Shown: positions 30,529 through 41,215 of the stretch, one piece after another
Numbering within the stretch: position 1 is the first letter of the stretch
Layout of the letters: every line of letters starts with the position of its first letter
NCBI RefSeq assembly: GCF_020519665.1
Contig: NZ_CP084703.1
Span: 62,001 to 126,000 of the forward strand
Direction: 5' to 3'
Length of the DNA stretch: 64,000 bases
Source: Bacillus shivajii
GTDB taxonomy: Bacteria; Bacillota; Bacilli; Bacillales; Salisediminibacteriaceae
Program-made: the position numbers and the translations under genes
Notes under the pieces: model-generated
What the model was told of the DNA's origin: nothing
What the model saw: the letters and a program-made list of their open reading frames with translations, nothing else
Databases searched by the model: none

Positions 30529-30981
30529 ATGATGCAACTTGTCATAGAGCTAGTGCTTACTTTCTTTGCAATTGTAGCATTTGGAGTTATTTTTAGTGTT
30601 CCTAAGCGAGCGCTGCTCCTTGGTGGAGGGATTGGGATGGTCACTTGGGCAGTTTTACAAACAGGGATTTCCTTTGGAGCCTCCTCGGTGTTTGCAACAG
30701 CTGTAGCGTCATTTATTGCAGCAACAATTTCTCATATATTTGCACGAAAGGTGAAAATACCCGTAACAACTTTAGCAATTCCAGGGATTTTACCTCTTGT
30801 TCCCGGGAGTCGAGCTTACTTCACAATGTTATCTTTTGTTGAAGGCGATTACTTACAAGGGCTAGAGTTTGGAGTCGAAACAATGCTTCAAGCGGGAGCA
30901 ATTGCTGCAGGTCTTGTATTTGCATTATCGATTTTCTCGTTAGGGAAAGGAATTGGACATCGTTATGAACCAAATCGTTAA
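30529..30981 (+). CDS. ThrE-family exporter, small subunit (YjjB-like)
   Basis: A 150-residue hydrophobic protein with four or five membrane segments (MQLVIELVLTFFAIVAFGVIF; GMVTWAVLQTGI; TTLAIPGILPLVPGSRAYFTML), matching the ThrE_2 / DUF3815 half of split threonine/serine exporters. It must work with the preceding gene; the LVPG motif (IPGILPLVPGSRAY) occurs in a related form in that partner (MPLVPGVPLTNAV). Two adjacent ATGs (30529, 30532) follow AAAGGTGG. The last bases overlap the start of tilS. Confidence 0.85.
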   Translation: MMQLVIELVLTFFAIVAFGVIFSVPKRALLLGGGIGMVTWAVLQTGISFGASSVFATAVASFIAATISHIFARKVKIPVTTLAIPGILPLVPGSRAYFTMLSFVEGDYLQGLEFGVETMLQAGAIAAGLVFALSIFSLGKGIGHRYEPNR

Positions 30982-32362
30982 AGCATTTATCTTAAAACAC
31001 CAACTTATTCAAGAAGGTGATCATTTATTTGTTGCTGTTTCTGGTGGACCAGATAGTGTTGCATTAATCCATTATTTATGGAAGCATTATAAAAGTCGTT
31101 GCGAGTTGAGTGTTGGACATGTTGAACATGGTCTTCGAAGTGAAGAGTCAAAAGCTGATTTAGAATTCGTGAGAACACTAAGTGAAAAGCTAAATTTGCC
31201 TTTCTATTGTTTAGAGGCAGACGTAGTGAAAGTGAAAGAAGAACAACGGTTATCCACTCAGGCAGCAGCCCGCAAGGTGAGGTACGAATGGTTTGCTGAA
31301 AAAATGAATGAAATACAGGCACAAAAACTTGTTTTTGCTCACCATGGCGATGATCAAATTGAAACAATGCTGATGCGTCAAGTAAGAGGTAGTTATGATG
31401 GGTTAAAGGGAATGCCGGTAAAACGTGAGTTTGCAAAAAGAGAACTTATTCGTCCATTTTTATGTATTAATAAAGAAGATATCTATCAATATTGCCAACG
31501 AAATAACCTTACATATCGTATTGACTCCTCAAATGAAGAAGAGGAGTACCAGCGTAATCGGTATAGAAAAAATGTTTTACCATTTCTGCAATCTGAAAAC
31601 CCCAATGTTCATGTTGTCTTCCAAAGGCAAAGTGAATGGCTAAACGATGATCATCGGTATTTAAATGAATTAGCTAAACAAAAGTTAACAACCATTGTGC
31701 AAAAAAAAGACGTTGATGAAATTGTTTTATCAATCGAGCGCTTTCAAACAGTCCCCATCACTTTACAAAGAAGGGGACTTCATCTAATATTAAACTATCT
31801 TTCTGTAAATATTGAACGTGATATTTCAAGTGATCATATTGAAAGCTTAATAAAATTCATGAATAGTAAAACCCCTTCTGGCTCCCTCGACTTACCTAAG
31901 GGACTGTGTGTGGTAAAATCTTATGACGATTGTATTTTTTCTACAAAGGATCAGAACAATAATGAGAAAATATTACCAGAAAAGTTGATTGCAGTGCCAG
32001 GGATGATCAAACTAGATGAGGGGAAAATAACAGCAGAAATCCTTGATAAAAAGAATGGCTTATCGAAGGACCGCTCCGTTTTTTTTGCTGATTATCATAA
32101 ACTAACCTTTCCATTATCAGTTCGATCGAGGCAAACAGGGGATCGAATGACTCCTGTAGGTATGAAAGGGTCAAAAAAATTGAAGGATATATTTATGGAT
32201 TTTAAAGTTCCTCGCTTTAAAAGAGATGATTGGCCAGTTGTTGTTGATGCAAATGGTGAAATTGTGTGGCTACCAATGCTAAAACGGTCAAACCTTGCGT
32301 TAGTTAGTGAGGAAACGAAAAAAGTATTCGTTCTTCGATATGAGGTTGATGATATTCCGTGA
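30965..32362 (+). CDS. tilS: tRNA(Ile)-lysidine synthase
   Basis: Converts C34 of the tRNA-Ile with anticodon CAU to lysidine, using ATP and lysine, so that it reads AUA. The 465 residues have the PP-loop SGGPDS (26-31), the N-type ATP pyrophosphatase domain to about residue 220, the central TilS substrate-binding domain and the C-terminal domain with GDRMTPVGMKGSKKLKDIF. Start is uncertain: ATG 30965 is chosen; TTG 30953 lies too near the AAAGGA. Overlaps the exporter gene upstream by 17 bases. Followed by hpt, as in B. subtilis. Confidence 0.94.
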   Translation: MNQIVKAFILKHQLIQEGDHLFVAVSGGPDSVALIHYLWKHYKSRCELSVGHVEHGLRSEESKADLEFVRTLSEKLNLPFYCLEADVVKVKEEQRLSTQAAARKVRYEWFAEKMNEIQAQKLVFAHHGDDQIETMLMRQVRGSYDGLKGMPVKREFAKRELIRPFLCINKEDIYQYCQRNNLTYRIDSSNEEEEYQRNRYRKNVLPFLQSENPNVHVVFQRQSEWLNDDHRYLNELAKQKLTTIVQKKDVDEIVLSIERFQTVPITLQRRGLHLILNYLSVNIERDISSDHIESLIKFMNSKTPSGSLDLPKGLCVVKSYDDCIFSTKDQNNNEKILPEKLIAVPGMIKLDEGKITAEILDKKNGLSKDRSVFFADYHKLTFPLSVRSRQTGDRMTPVGMKGSKKLKDIFMDFKVPRFKRDDWPVVVDANGEIVWLPMLKRSNLALVSEETKKVFVLRYEVDDIP

Positions 32363-32419
32363 GAATATACATAGAAAATCGTTCAAAGAGATTTTAATTA
32401 GGAGGTTTATGGAAACGTT

Positions 32420-32959
32420 ATGAGAGATGATATTAAAGAAGTGTTGATCTCAGAGGAAGAAATTCAACAAAAAGTTGATGAATTAGGGAAGCAATTAACG
32501 GAAGAATATGAAGGAAGGTTCCCGCTCGTAATCGGTGTATTAAAAGGGTCACTTCCATTCATGGGAGATTTAATCCAAAAGATCGATACTCACGTTGAAC
32601 TGGACTTAATGGATGTATCAAGTTATGGGCATGAATTGGTTTCTTCAGGTGAAGTAAAGATTGTCAAAGACCTTAACACGTCTGTTGAAGGTCGTGACGT
32701 GCTTATAATTGAAGATATTATCGACAGTGGATTAACGTTAAGTTACCTTGTGAAACTTTTCCACTATCGTAAAGCAAAATCGGTAAAAGTGGTTACACTA
32801 TTAGATAAACCAGAAGGACGTAAAGTCGACTTAGTTCCAGATATGGCTGGTTTTATAGTTCCAGATGAATTTGTTGTTGGGTATGGACTCGATTATATTG
32901 AACGATATCGAAACCTCCCATATATCGGTATTTTAAAGCCGGAGATTTATCAAAGTTAA
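32420..32959 (+). CDS. hpt: Hypoxanthine-guanine phosphoribosyltransferase
   Basis: Salvages hypoxanthine and guanine to IMP and GMP with PRPP (hprT in B. subtilis). The 179 residues hold the PRPP loop [17 protein letters not shown] (about 93-109) and the N-terminal SGG-like [12 protein letters not shown]. In B. subtilis this enzyme binds FtsH and TilS in transcription control of ftsH; both neighbours are the same here. The GGAGG at 32401 stands 14 bases before the ATG; a four-codon frame ATG GAA ACG TTA TGA (32409-32423) lies between and overlaps the start. Confidence 0.95.
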   Translation: MRDDIKEVLISEEEIQQKVDELGKQLTEEYEGRFPLVIGVLKGSLPFMGDLIQKIDTHVELDLMDVSSYGHELVSSGEVKIVKDLNTSVEGRDVLIIEDIIDSGLTLSYLVKLFHYRKAKSVKVVTLLDKPEGRKVDLVPDMAGFIVPDEFVVGYGLDYIERYRNLPYIGILKPEIYQS

Positions 32960-33029
32960 TTTATTGTAGTGCAAGACAATTATATGGTAAGATTATCTAA
33001 GTGTATTTAGCCGTGGGAGGAGGTAAAGA

Positions 33030-35045
33030 ATGAATCGAATATTTCGAAATACGATATTTTACTTATTGATTTTCTTAGTCATTGTTGGGGTAGTTAGTAT
33101 TTTCCAAAGCCCACAAGAAGAGACTCAGGAAATTACTTTCGATACATTTCAAGAATACCTAGAAACAGGACAAATTGATTCATTAAATATTCAACCAAAA
33201 AATGATGTCTATGTTGTGCAAGGACAAGAGGTCGGTGCTGAGGAAGACCAGTTCTTTATTGTAAACATCCCAGACCTTCCATCCTTCTTAGAAGTGGTCA
33301 TCCAGGCAACAGATGGTGGACAAGGAATTAATGACCTTGTTTTTGAACAAGCTGATGAGCCTAGTGGTTGGTTAAACTTCTTTACTATGTTGATTCCGTT
33401 TGTGATTATTTTCATCCTCTTCTTCTTCTTACTGAGCCAAGCTCAAGGTGGCGGAAGCCGAGTGATGAACTTTGGTAAGAGTAAAGCGAAACTCGTTAGT
33501 GAGGATAAGAAGAAAGCACGCTTTAAAGATGTAGCAGGTGCTGATGAAGAGAAACAAGAACTAGTTGAGGTTGTTGATTTCTTAAAAGATCCTCGTAAAT
33601 TCTCAGATATTGGTGCACGTATTCCTAAAGGTGTGCTTTTAGTAGGACCTCCAGGTACTGGTAAGACACTTCTTGCTCGTGCCGTTGCAGGTGAAGCAGG
33701 CGTACCATTCTTCTCAATCAGTGGTTCAGACTTCGTTGAGATGTTTGTTGGTGTCGGTGCTTCTCGTGTACGTGATCTCTTTGAAAATGCAAAGAAAAAT
33801 TCACCATGTATTATCTTTATTGATGAGATTGATGCAGTGGGTCGTCGCCGTGGTGCCGGTCTTGGTGGAGGACATGACGAAGGTGAACAAACATTAAACC
33901 AATTATTAGTTGAAATGGACGGTTTTGGTGTCAATGAAGGAATTATCTTAATTGCAGCGACAAACCGTGCGGATATTCTAGACCCTGCATTATTACGTCC
34001 GGGACGTTTTGACCGTCAAATTATGGTTGGTCGTCCAGATGTAAATGGTCGTGAACAAGTGCTACACGTTCATGCGAAAAATAAACCATTAGCAGATGAT
34101 GTTGATCTTAAAACGATTGCACAGCGTACACCAGGTTTCTCTGGTGCAGACTTAGAGAACCTCTTAAACGAGGCGGCATTAGTCTCAGCTCGTGCCAATA
34201 AACAGAAGATCGATATGGAAGCAGTTGAAGAAGCGATTGATCGTACAATTGCTGGTCCGTCTAAGAAGAGCCGTGTCATCTCTGAAAAAGAGAAGAATAT
34301 CGTTGCCCACCATGAAGCGGGACATACTGTCGTCGGCGTAAAGCTTGAAAGTGCAGACATGGTTCATAAAGTTACCATTGTTCCAAGGGGGCAAGCTGGC
34401 GGATATGCAATGATGCTTCCGAAAGAGGACCGTTACTTCATGACAAAACCTGAACTGATCGATAAGATTATCGGCTTGTTAGGTGGACGTGTCGCTGAGG
34501 AAATTATCTTTGGTGAAGTGAGTACGGGTGCTCATAATGACTTTCAACGTGCAACAGGTATTGCTCGTAAGATGGTCATGGAATATGGTATGAGTGATAA
34601 ACTTGGACCAATCCAATTTGGTAGCTCTCAAGGTGAAGTATTCCTTGGAAGAGATATCAACAATGAGCAAAACTACAGTGATGCTATTGCACATGAAATT
34701 GATTTAGAAGTTCAACGTATCTTAAAAGAATCTTATGAGCGTTGTAAGCAAATTCTAGAGGAGAACGTTGAAAGCTTAAAACTTGTTGCTGATACATTAA
34801 TGGAACACGAAACTCTTGATGCACAGCAAATTAAGTCGTTAATTGAGGATGGGAAATTGCCTGATGAACACCATATGACGAAAAAGCTAAATGGTGGCCC
34901 TGGCGACGATAGTGATGTGAAAGTGAACATTCAACGTAAAGAGACTGACGCTGATGTTCAATCATCTGAGTCGGGTGAATCTGATAGTGACGAACGTCTA
35001 GAAGACGGTAACACTGAAAATAACGACAATAAAAAGGACGAATGA
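33030..35045 (+). CDS. ftsH: ATP-dependent zinc metalloprotease FtsH
   Basis: Membrane-anchored AAA+ protease for quality control and for turnover of regulators such as Spo0E and SpoVM in Bacillus. The 671 residues have two membrane helices (about 7-25 and 117-138) with an extracytoplasmic domain between, an AAA module with Walker A GPPGTGKT (about 207-214), Walker [12 protein letters not shown] and the second region of homology, and the zinc protease site HEAGH (about 428-432). The C-terminal tail is strongly acidic ([20 protein letters not shown]). AGGAGG precedes the ATG. Confidence 0.98.
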   Translation: MNRIFRNTIFYLLIFLVIVGVVSIFQSPQEETQEITFDTFQEYLETGQIDSLNIQPKNDVYVVQGQEVGAEEDQFFIVNIPDLPSFLEVVIQATDGGQGINDLVFEQADEPSGWLNFFTMLIPFVIIFILFFFLLSQAQGGGSRVMNFGKSKAKLVSEDKKKARFKDVAGADEEKQELVEVVDFLKDPRKFSDIGARIPKGVLLVGPPGTGKTLLARAVAGEAGVPFFSISGSDFVEMFVGVGASRVRDLFENAKKNSPCIIFIDEIDAVGRRRGAGLGGGHDEGEQTLNQLLVEMDGFGVNEGIILIAATNRADILDPALLRPGRFDRQIMVGRPDVNGREQVLHVHAKNKPLADDVDLKTIAQRTPGFSGADLENLLNEAALVSARANKQKIDMEAVEEAIDRTIAGPSKKSRVISEKEKNIVAHHEAGHTVVGVKLESADMVHKVTIVPRGQAGGYAMMLPKEDRYFMTKPELIDKIIGLLGGRVAEEIIFGEVSTGAHNDFQRATGIARKMVMEYGMSDKLGPIQFGSSQGEVFLGRDINNEQNYSDAIAHEIDLEVQRILKESYERCKQILEENVESLKLVADTLMEHETLDAQQIKSLIEDGKLPDEHHMTKKLNGGPGDDSDVKVNIQRKETDADVQSSESGESDSDERLEDGNTENNDNKKDE

Positions 35046-35046
35046 T

Positions 35047-35077
35047 TAAAGGGGTGTCTACATCAGGCACCCTTTTC
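35047..35077 (+). terminator. Intrinsic terminator after ftsH
   Basis: AAAGGGGTGTC, loop TACATCA, GGCACCCTTTT: a stem with one bulge, three bases after the ftsH stop. Confidence 0.7.
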
Positions 35078-35118
35078 ATATGAAAAAATTACTATTAGCC
35101 TTCTTAGGAGGTGGGAAT

Positions 35119-35889
35119 ATGGTTTTAGTCATGGATGTTGGGAATACAAATATTGCTTTAGGGGTATATGAAAAAGAAGAGTTAAAATACCATTGGCGAA
35201 TTGGAACAGATGCAACGAAATCTGAAGATGAATATACGATGCTGTTAAAAAATTTATTTGAACATGAAGGTCTTCGCTTTAGTGATATTGATGGCGTAAT
35301 GATCTCCTCTGTTGTTCCACCGATTATGTATACGTTAGAATCAATGTGTAAGAAATACTTCCGCATTTCACCAAAGGTTATTGGTCCAGGGATCAAGACA
35401 GGTTTGAATATAAAATATGATAACCCTAAAGAAGTTGGTGCAGACCGAATTGTTAATGCAGTTGCAGCGATCCAATTATATGGTCCACCGCTTATTATTG
35501 TTGATTTTGGGACTGCTACGACGTATTGTTACATAGATGATAAAGGACAATATATAGGAGGAGCAATTGCACCAGGAATCCGGATATCATCTGAAGCATT
35601 GTATAATCGTGCTTCTAAATTACCGCGTATTGAAATTGCCCAAGGGAAAGATATTATTGGGAAAAATACAGTCGATGCGATGCAGGCCGGTCTTTTATAT
35701 GGTTATGTAGGACAAGTTGAAGGAATCGTCGAACGGATGAAGCAAAAAGCATACAAATCTCCTACTGTTATTGCTACTGGTGGATTGGCAAAATTGATAT
35801 CTTCTGAAACTGAAATGATTGACATTGTAGATCCCTTATTAACTGTAAAAGGTTTAAAGGTCATTTACGATAAAAATAATCGTAAATGA
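35119..35889 (+). CDS. coaX: Type III pantothenate kinase
   Basis: First step of coenzyme A synthesis: phosphorylates pantothenate; the type III enzyme belongs to the ASKHA fold and is not feedback-inhibited by CoA. With the ATG at 35119 it has 256 residues and begins [17 protein letters not shown] (phosphate 1 motif), then [26 protein letters not shown] and GGAIAPGI. The frame is open from 35080, but AGGAGGTGG just before 35119 fixes the start. Lies between ftsH and hslO, as in B. subtilis. Confidence 0.95.
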   Translation: MVLVMDVGNTNIALGVYEKEELKYHWRIGTDATKSEDEYTMLLKNLFEHEGLRFSDIDGVMISSVVPPIMYTLESMCKKYFRISPKVIGPGIKTGLNIKYDNPKEVGADRIVNAVAAIQLYGPPLIIVDFGTATTYCYIDDKGQYIGGAIAPGIRISSEALYNRASKLPRIEIAQGKDIIGKNTVDAMQAGLLYGYVGQVEGIVERMKQKAYKSPTVIATGGLAKLISSETEMIDIVDPLLTVKGLKVIYDKNNRK

Positions 35890-35970
35890 TAACTCTGTTT
35901 AAAGAGAAGGCGCAAAAAAGTTGCATATGAATATCGTTTATTTAAGGAATGAATAAAGGAGTGTTGATTG

Positions 35971-36858
35971 TTGAGTGATTACTTAGTAAAAGCATTAGCA
36001 TTTGATGGAACAGTTAGGGCGTATGCCATTAAATCAACGGAAATGGTACAAGAGGCTGCAAGAAGGCATGATACATGGCGGACTGTAACTTCGGCATTAG
36101 GTAGAGCTCTCTCTGCTGGTACGATGATGGGAGCGATGCTTAAAGGTGAAGAAAAGTTAACAATTAAAATTGAGGGGAACGGTCCTGCAGGTCCAATCAT
36201 CATTGATGCAAATGCAAACGGTGAAGCAAGAGGTTATGTGAAAAACCCTCATGTAGATCCAGAACGCAAAGATAATGGGAAACTAAATGTATCTGCTGCT
36301 GTAGGAAATGAAGGGGCATTATCAGTTGTCAAAGACCTCGGAATGAAAGACCACTTTACAGGAAGTGTACCGCTTGTATCAGGGGAATTAGCTGAAGATT
36401 TCACTTACTATTTTGCCTCCTCAGAGCAAACGCCATCATCTGTCGCACTAGGTGTTATTATTGATAAAGATGAAGTCGTTACATCAGCTGGTGGATTTAT
36501 TATTCAAATGATGCCAGGCGTTACAGATGAGACAATAAACGAAGTTGAAAAAAGGCTAAATGGGTTACCACCGATTTCGCAACTCATTCTAGATGGTCTC
36601 ACACCAGAAGATGTTTTAAGTAAGTTACTAGGGGAAGAAAATATTCGTATATTAGATAAGATGGGTGTAGCATTTCAATGTCAATGTTCAAAAGAGCGCA
36701 TTGGAAATGCAATCATCGGTATAGACGAGAGTGAAATTAAACTAATGATTGAAGAAGATGAAGGGGCAGAGACACACTGTCATTTCTGTAACGAAACATA
36801 TACGTTTACAAAGGTAGAACTAGAAGGACTTCTTGAGGAAAAGCGAAAACAAGAATAG
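35971..36858 (+). CDS. hslO: Redox-regulated chaperone Hsp33
   Basis: Holdase activated by oxidation and unfolding. About 295 residues with the conserved N-terminal domain (YLVKALAFDGTVRAYAIKST) and a C-terminal zinc-binding switch with four Cys: CQC (VAFQCQCSKERI) and CHFC (ETHCHFCNETY). The start codon is a TTG: two successive TTGs at 35968 and 35971 follow AAAGGAG; the second has the better spacing, and no ATG is available upstream. In B. subtilis prsA-like yacD and cysK lie between hslO and pabB; both are missing here. Confidence 0.93.
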   Translation: MSDYLVKALAFDGTVRAYAIKSTEMVQEAARRHDTWRTVTSALGRALSAGTMMGAMLKGEEKLTIKIEGNGPAGPIIIDANANGEARGYVKNPHVDPERKDNGKLNVSAAVGNEGALSVVKDLGMKDHFTGSVPLVSGELAEDFTYYFASSEQTPSSVALGVIIDKDEVVTSAGGFIIQMMPGVTDETINEVEKRLNGLPPISQLILDGLTPEDVLSKLLGEENIRILDKMGVAFQCQCSKERIGNAIIGIDESEIKLMIEEDEGAETHCHFCNETYTFTKVELEGLLEEKRKQE

Positions 36859-36870
36859 AGGAACGTAAAT

Positions 36871-36915
36871 GAGCACTCCAAGACAAAAATAGTCACTGGA
36901 GTGCTCTTGTTGTTT
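36871..36915 (+). terminator. Intrinsic terminator after hslO
   Basis: GAGCACTCCA (36871-36880) and TGGAGTGCTC (36897-36906) form a perfect 10-bp stem with a 16-base loop, followed by TTGTTGTTT. Confidence 0.85.
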
Positions 36916-37063
36916 AGAATGGTCTCAGTTAAGATTATTGTAATGTTCATGCTAAGGCAATATAGGTAAGTGAATGCCCGTATTAACGTTTGCGCCTTTG
37001 TTTTTTCAATCGTATAATGATTGGAGATGCAAAGTGTCTGACTTATACACCTAGAGGTGGGAT

Positions 37064-38521
37064 ATGATTATGAATACTAGAAAAGTTATTGGCCGACAAA
37101 AGCCGTTGCAACAAATAACAACCGATTGGTTTCAAACATATACATCGTTAACAAAGGACAAGTCTCACCACGTATTACTTGAAAGTGGTCGTGGTGGTCG
37201 TTACTCAATTATTGGTTTAGAACCTTGGGCAACACTAAAAGGAAAAGGTGAGAAGCTGATTATTGAAATGGATGGCAGTGAAGAAATAATTGAAGGCCCA
37301 CTTTTACCATCTTTGAATAAATGGTTGAATCAGTATGAAGTAGAAAAAGATGAGGGTCTGCCTGATTTTCAAAGTGGAATTGTTGGGCAGTTTAGTTATG
37401 ACTTAATTAGGCAAATTGAGGAGATTCCTGAACAGTCAAGTGATGATTTACAAACAGAGGACTTGTTTTTTCTAGCATTCGATGAAGTTGTCGTTATTGA
37501 TCATAAAGAAGATGTAATCTGGTTTATTGCAATTATTGATGCTGAGAATAATGAGAACGATGCTATTCTTGAGGAAATGGAACAACAGTGGCAGGGAGTT
37601 CCGTCTAATGAACATTGGTATAAGCATAAGAGTTATAATAAGAAGAACATTGAGGAAATTACTCGCTCTTTTTCAGAAGAACGCTTTTCTGATGCTGTTG
37701 AAAGAACAAAGGAATACATTGCAGCAGGGGACGTTTTCCAAGTCAATTTATCAGTTAGGGAAACGAGACCTGTAACGACACACCCACTGCATATCTATGG
37801 TTGTTTAAGAAACCTTAACCCATCACCATATATGGGGTATTTCCATACTCCAGATTTGCAGTATGTCAGTGCATCGCCAGAGCTTTTAGTGAAAGTGAAA
37901 GGTGAAGAAGTTAGTACTAGACCTATTGCTGGTACCCGTTCTCGCGGGAAAGATGATGAAGAAGACCGAGAGCTTGCAGATACACTTATTAATAATGAGA
38001 AAGAGCGTGCTGAGCATGTCATGCTTGTCGACCTTGAGCGAAACGACCTTGGCCGAGTCTGTGAATATGGTACGGTTGAAGTCGATGAACTGATGGTTAT
38101 TGAGAAGTATTCACATGTCATGCATATTGTTTCGAATGTTCGTGGGGTTAAAGCAAAACAACATAATACGTTAGATGTTGTAGCGGCAACGTTTCCTGGA
38201 GGGACGATTACCGGCGCTCCAAAGATCCGCACGATGGAAATAATTGAAGAGTTAGAGCCCGTTCGCCGAGGGGCGTATACTGGCTCTTTAGGGTGGATTG
38301 GTTATAATGGTGATATGGAATTAAATATAACGATTCGTACGATGGTTGTAAAAGATAACCTTGTTCACGTCCAAGCTGGAGCAGGGATTGTCATTGATTC
38401 TAATCCGCGTGCCGAGTATAAAGAGTCATTGAAAAAAGCGAGGGCATTATGGAAGGCGAAAGAGCTGAGTGAAGAAGAGATTGGGTCTAAAATGAGCATG
38501 AGCAGAGAGGGAGAAGTGTAA
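37064..38521 (+). CDS. pabB: Aminodeoxychorismate synthase component I
   Basis: Converts chorismate, with ammonia from PabA, to 4-amino-4-deoxychorismate for folate. 485 residues: N-terminal anthranilate-synthase-I-type domain ([25 protein letters not shown]) and C-terminal chorismate-binding domain (about 205-470) with [35 protein letters not shown] and [17 protein letters not shown]. The order pabB-pabA-pabC and the following folate genes support PabB over TrpE. ATG 37064 or 37070 is possible; AGAGGTGG precedes them. First gene of the folate operon. Confidence 0.95.
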   Translation: MIMNTRKVIGRQKPLQQITTDWFQTYTSLTKDKSHHVLLESGRGGRYSIIGLEPWATLKGKGEKLIIEMDGSEEIIEGPLLPSLNKWLNQYEVEKDEGLPDFQSGIVGQFSYDLIRQIEEIPEQSSDDLQTEDLFFLAFDEVVVIDHKEDVIWFIAIIDAENNENDAILEEMEQQWQGVPSNEHWYKHKSYNKKNIEEITRSFSEERFSDAVERTKEYIAAGDVFQVNLSVRETRPVTTHPLHIYGCLRNLNPSPYMGYFHTPDLQYVSASPELLVKVKGEEVSTRPIAGTRSRGKDDEEDRELADTLINNEKERAEHVMLVDLERNDLGRVCEYGTVEVDELMVIEKYSHVMHIVSNVRGVKAKQHNTLDVVAATFPGGTITGAPKIRTMEIIEELEPVRRGAYTGSLGWIGYNGDMELNITIRTMVVKDNLVHVQAGAGIVIDSNPRAEYKESLKKARALWKAKELSEEEIGSKMSMSREGEV

Positions 38522-38523
38522 AT

Positions 38524-39120
38524 ATGATTTTAATGATTGATAACTATGATTCATTCACGTATAACCTTGTGCAATATCTAGGAGAGATGGGACAAGAACT
38601 CATTGTCAAAAGAAACGATGAAATTACGATTGAAGAGATCGAGGAGATGCACCCAGACTATTTAATGATTTCACCAGGTCCGTGTACACCAAATGAAGCG
38701 GGGATTAGTCTAGAAGCGATACGTTATTTTGCAGGAAAAATCCCAGTATTCGGTGTTTGTTTAGGTCACCAATCCATTGCACAAGTTTTTGGAGGGAAAG
38801 TAATTCGAGCTGAGCGTCTGATGCATGGAAAAACATCGGAAATGAAACATACGGATCAAACGATTTTTAAAGGTATTGCGAATCCTTTTACCGCAACAAG
38901 ATACCACTCATTAATTGTAGAACGTGAAACGTTGCCAAACTGTTTTGAAATCACCTCTGAAACTGGTGCTGGAGAAATCATGGCTATTCGCCACCGTGAA
39001 TTACCGGTTGAAGGTGTGCAGTTTCACCCAGAATCGATTATGACAGGTCAAGGTAAGCAACTGTTACGCAATTTTTTAGAGCAATATAAGGAGTTTAACA
39101 AGACATGTACCTCTATATGA
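38524..39120 (+). CDS. pabA: Aminodeoxychorismate / anthranilate synthase glutamine amidotransferase
   Basis: Class I glutamine amidotransferase subunit supplying ammonia to PabB. 198 residues, with nucleophile Cys79 in [12 protein letters not shown] and the His/Glu pair in VQFHPESI (about 168-172); the N-terminus is [21 protein letters not shown]. In B. subtilis the same protein also serves TrpE; no trp genes are seen in this window, so the dual role is only possible. Starts two bases after the pabB stop and overlaps pabC by 16 bases. Confidence 0.95.
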   Translation: MILMIDNYDSFTYNLVQYLGEMGQELIVKRNDEITIEEIEEMHPDYLMISPGPCTPNEAGISLEAIRYFAGKIPVFGVCLGHQSIAQVFGGKVIRAERLMHGKTSEMKHTDQTIFKGIANPFTATRYHSLIVERETLPNCFEITSETGAGEIMAIRHRELPVEGVQFHPESIMTGQGKQLLRNFLEQYKEFNKTCTSI

Positions 39121-39974
39121 ATGGAGATTTTGTGAAGGCAAATGAAGCGAAAGTCTCTCCTTTTGACCATGGCTTTTTATATGGGGTTGGTTTGTTTGAA
39201 ACGTTTCGTACTTATGAGGGTCATCCTTTTTTATTGGATGACCATTTTCGTCGTTTACATGAAAGCGCATCCGAGATAAGTATTAAGCTCAAACCTTATG
39301 ATCGCAACGAAGTAGTAGAAATTGTTCATGAATTGTTAGGACGAAATGACTTAAAGGATGGTTATTTTCGCTGGAATGTCTCTGGAGGAGAGAGTCCGGT
39401 TGGATTAAAGACCGATCCATATGACCATCCTAATACAATTGTTTTCGTAAAACCTTTACCACCATCGTTTTCGGTTAAGAAAAAGGGGAAGATATTAGAA
39501 CAAAGACGCAACACTCCAGAAACAAGTAGACGGTTAAAATCACACCACTTTTTAAATAACATTGTTGGAAAACGTGAAGCAGGTGCGGATCCGAAAGTGG
39601 AAGGGATCTTTTTAACAGAAGAAGGTTATATATCTGAAGGTGTGGTCTCCAATATATTTTGGGTAAAGGGGAAAACTCTCTTCACACCTGATTTAACGTG
39701 TGGTGGGTTAAATGGTATTACGCGTATGTTTATTATGTCATTAGCTGCAAAATTAGGCTTTAAAGTTTGTGAAGGGAGATATTCATTATCTGACATTCTA
39801 AATGCAGACGAAGCCTTTGTGACTAACTCTATTCAAGAAATTATCTCCCTATCTTCGATTGATGGCCATCCACTTCCAAGTAAAATGGGAGATGTCTTTC
39901 AAATGTTTCAATGTGAATACAGAAAGTATACGACTACATTATGGAGCAGAGAAGAAATAACGAAAGGGTCGTGA
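39105..39974 (+). CDS. pabC: Aminodeoxychorismate lyase
   Basis: PLP enzyme of fold type IV that removes pyruvate from aminodeoxychorismate, leaving p-aminobenzoate. 289 residues with [32 protein letters not shown] near the N-terminus, the catalytic Lys region [19 protein letters not shown] (Lys about 145) and [15 protein letters not shown]-amino acid transaminases share the fold, but the context of pabA and folP decides. The start overlaps pabA and the end the possible upstream start of folP. Confidence 0.93.
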   Translation: MYLYMNGDFVKANEAKVSPFDHGFLYGVGLFETFRTYEGHPFLLDDHFRRLHESASEISIKLKPYDRNEVVEIVHELLGRNDLKDGYFRWNVSGGESPVGLKTDPYDHPNTIVFVKPLPPSFSVKKKGKILEQRRNTPETSRRLKSHHFLNNIVGKREAGADPKVEGIFLTEEGYISEGVVSNIFWVKGKTLFTPDLTCGGLNGITRMFIMSLAAKLGFKVCEGRYSLSDILNADEAFVTNSIQEIISLSSIDGHPLPSKMGDVFQMFQCEYRKYTTTLWSREEITKGS

Positions 39975-39979
39975 ATATC

Positions 39980-40828
39980 ATGTTAAAAGCCAATAAACAT
40001 CATGAAAAAATAACATGGGATGGGTTTGAACTAGATTTTTCTAAAAAGACGTATGTTATGGGAATATTAAATGTTACCCCAGACTCATTTTCTGATGGAG
40101 GACGTTACCATCATTCAAATAAAGCAGTCAATCATGCGATTTCTATGGTGGAAGATGGAGTAGATATTATAGATTTAGGTGGGGAATCAACGAGACCAGG
40201 GGCAAAAAAGGTTGGAGAAGAAGAAGAACTTGCAAGAATCATTGAGCCACTAACGGCTGTCAGAGAAAAAGTCAATATCCCAATCTCCATTGACACTTAT
40301 AAAGCGAATGTTGCCCGCCATGCGCTAGAAGCTGGGGCAAATATCATTAATGATGTTTGGGGAACGAAGGCCGATCCAGAGATGGCTGATGTCGCAGCAA
40401 GCTTTGATGTGCCAATCATTTTAATGCATAACCGAGAAGAGCCAAATTACAATCATTTAATGGACGATCTAATACGTGATATTCATGAATGTATTGAAAA
40501 CTGTTTAAAGGCAGGGGTGAAAGATGAAAAGATCATTCTTGATCCAGGTATCGGCTTTGGGAAAACGTATGAACATAATGTACTGGTGATGAGACACCTT
40601 GAGGAGTTTACGAAACTAGGTTATCCAGTTCTTCTAGGAACTTCACGAAAGTCGTTAATTGCAAAAACATTAAACCTTCCAGTTGATGAAAGGATGGAAG
40701 GGACTGGAGCTACCGTTTGTTATGGTATCGATAAAGGTTCAGACATTGTACGTGTGCACGATGTAAAAGAAATGGCAAGAATGGTGAAAATGATGGACGT
40801 AATGATTGGAAAAGATCGAACGGTTTAA
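39980..40828 (+). CDS. folP: Dihydropteroate synthase
   Basis: Also called sul. Joins p-aminobenzoate with hydroxymethyl-dihydropterin diphosphate; the target of sulfonamides. With the ATG at 39980, 282 residues (B. subtilis 285). TIM-barrel with the family motifs MGILNVTPDSFSDGGRY and DIIDLGGESTRPGA and the C-terminal GTSRKSLIAKTL. The frame is open to an ATG at 39941 inside pabC, but GAAAGGG favours 39980. It uses products of pabC and folK, its operon neighbours. Confidence 0.95.
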   Translation: MLKANKHHEKITWDGFELDFSKKTYVMGILNVTPDSFSDGGRYHHSNKAVNHAISMVEDGVDIIDLGGESTRPGAKKVGEEEELARIIEPLTAVREKVNIPISIDTYKANVARHALEAGANIINDVWGTKADPEMADVAASFDVPIILMHNREEPNYNHLMDDLIRDIHECIENCLKAGVKDEKIILDPGIGFGKTYEHNVLVMRHLEEFTKLGYPVLLGTSRKSLIAKTLNLPVDERMEGTGATVCYGIDKGSDIVRVHDVKEMARMVKMMDVMIGKDRTV

Positions 40829-40852
40829 TCTTAATTTATGAGGAGGGGTAAA

Positions 40853-41215
40853 GTGGATAAAATTTATGTGAACGGAATGGCATTTTACGCGTATCACGGT
40901 GTATTTCCTGAAGAGAATAAACTAGGGCAACGCTTTTTTGCTGATGTTATCCTCGAGATGGATACAAAAGGTGCTGGGGAAACTGATCGTTTAGATAAGA
41001 CTGTCAACTACGCTGAAGTGTATAACAAAGTGAAGGAAGTAATGGAAGGTGAACCTGTCAACCTTGTTGAAACTCTGACAGAGAGGATTGCAAACAGCTT
41101 ATTAGATACTTTTGAAAAGGTTGACGCTGTGACGATAAAGGTAATAAAACCAGACCCACCGATTCCGGGCCATTATGATTCAGTTGCAGTAGAAATTAGA
41201 AGGGAAAGATCATAA
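40853..41215 (+). CDS. folB: Dihydroneopterin aldolase
   Basis: Cleaves dihydroneopterin to hydroxymethyl-dihydropterin and glycolaldehyde. The 120-residue protein begins at GTG 40853 (MDKIYVNGMAFYAYHGVFPEENKLGQRF), right after GAGGAGGGG; the ATG at 40838 lies before this ribosome-binding site. The conserved Glu (PEENKLGQ), the active-site Lys (VIKPDPPIPGHYDSV) and the tetrameric T-fold pattern are visible. The stop codon overlaps folK (TAATG). Confidence 0.95.
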   Translation: MDKIYVNGMAFYAYHGVFPEENKLGQRFFADVILEMDTKGAGETDRLDKTVNYAEVYNKVKEVMEGEPVNLVETLTERIANSLLDTFEKVDAVTIKVIKPDPPIPGHYDSVAVEIRRERS

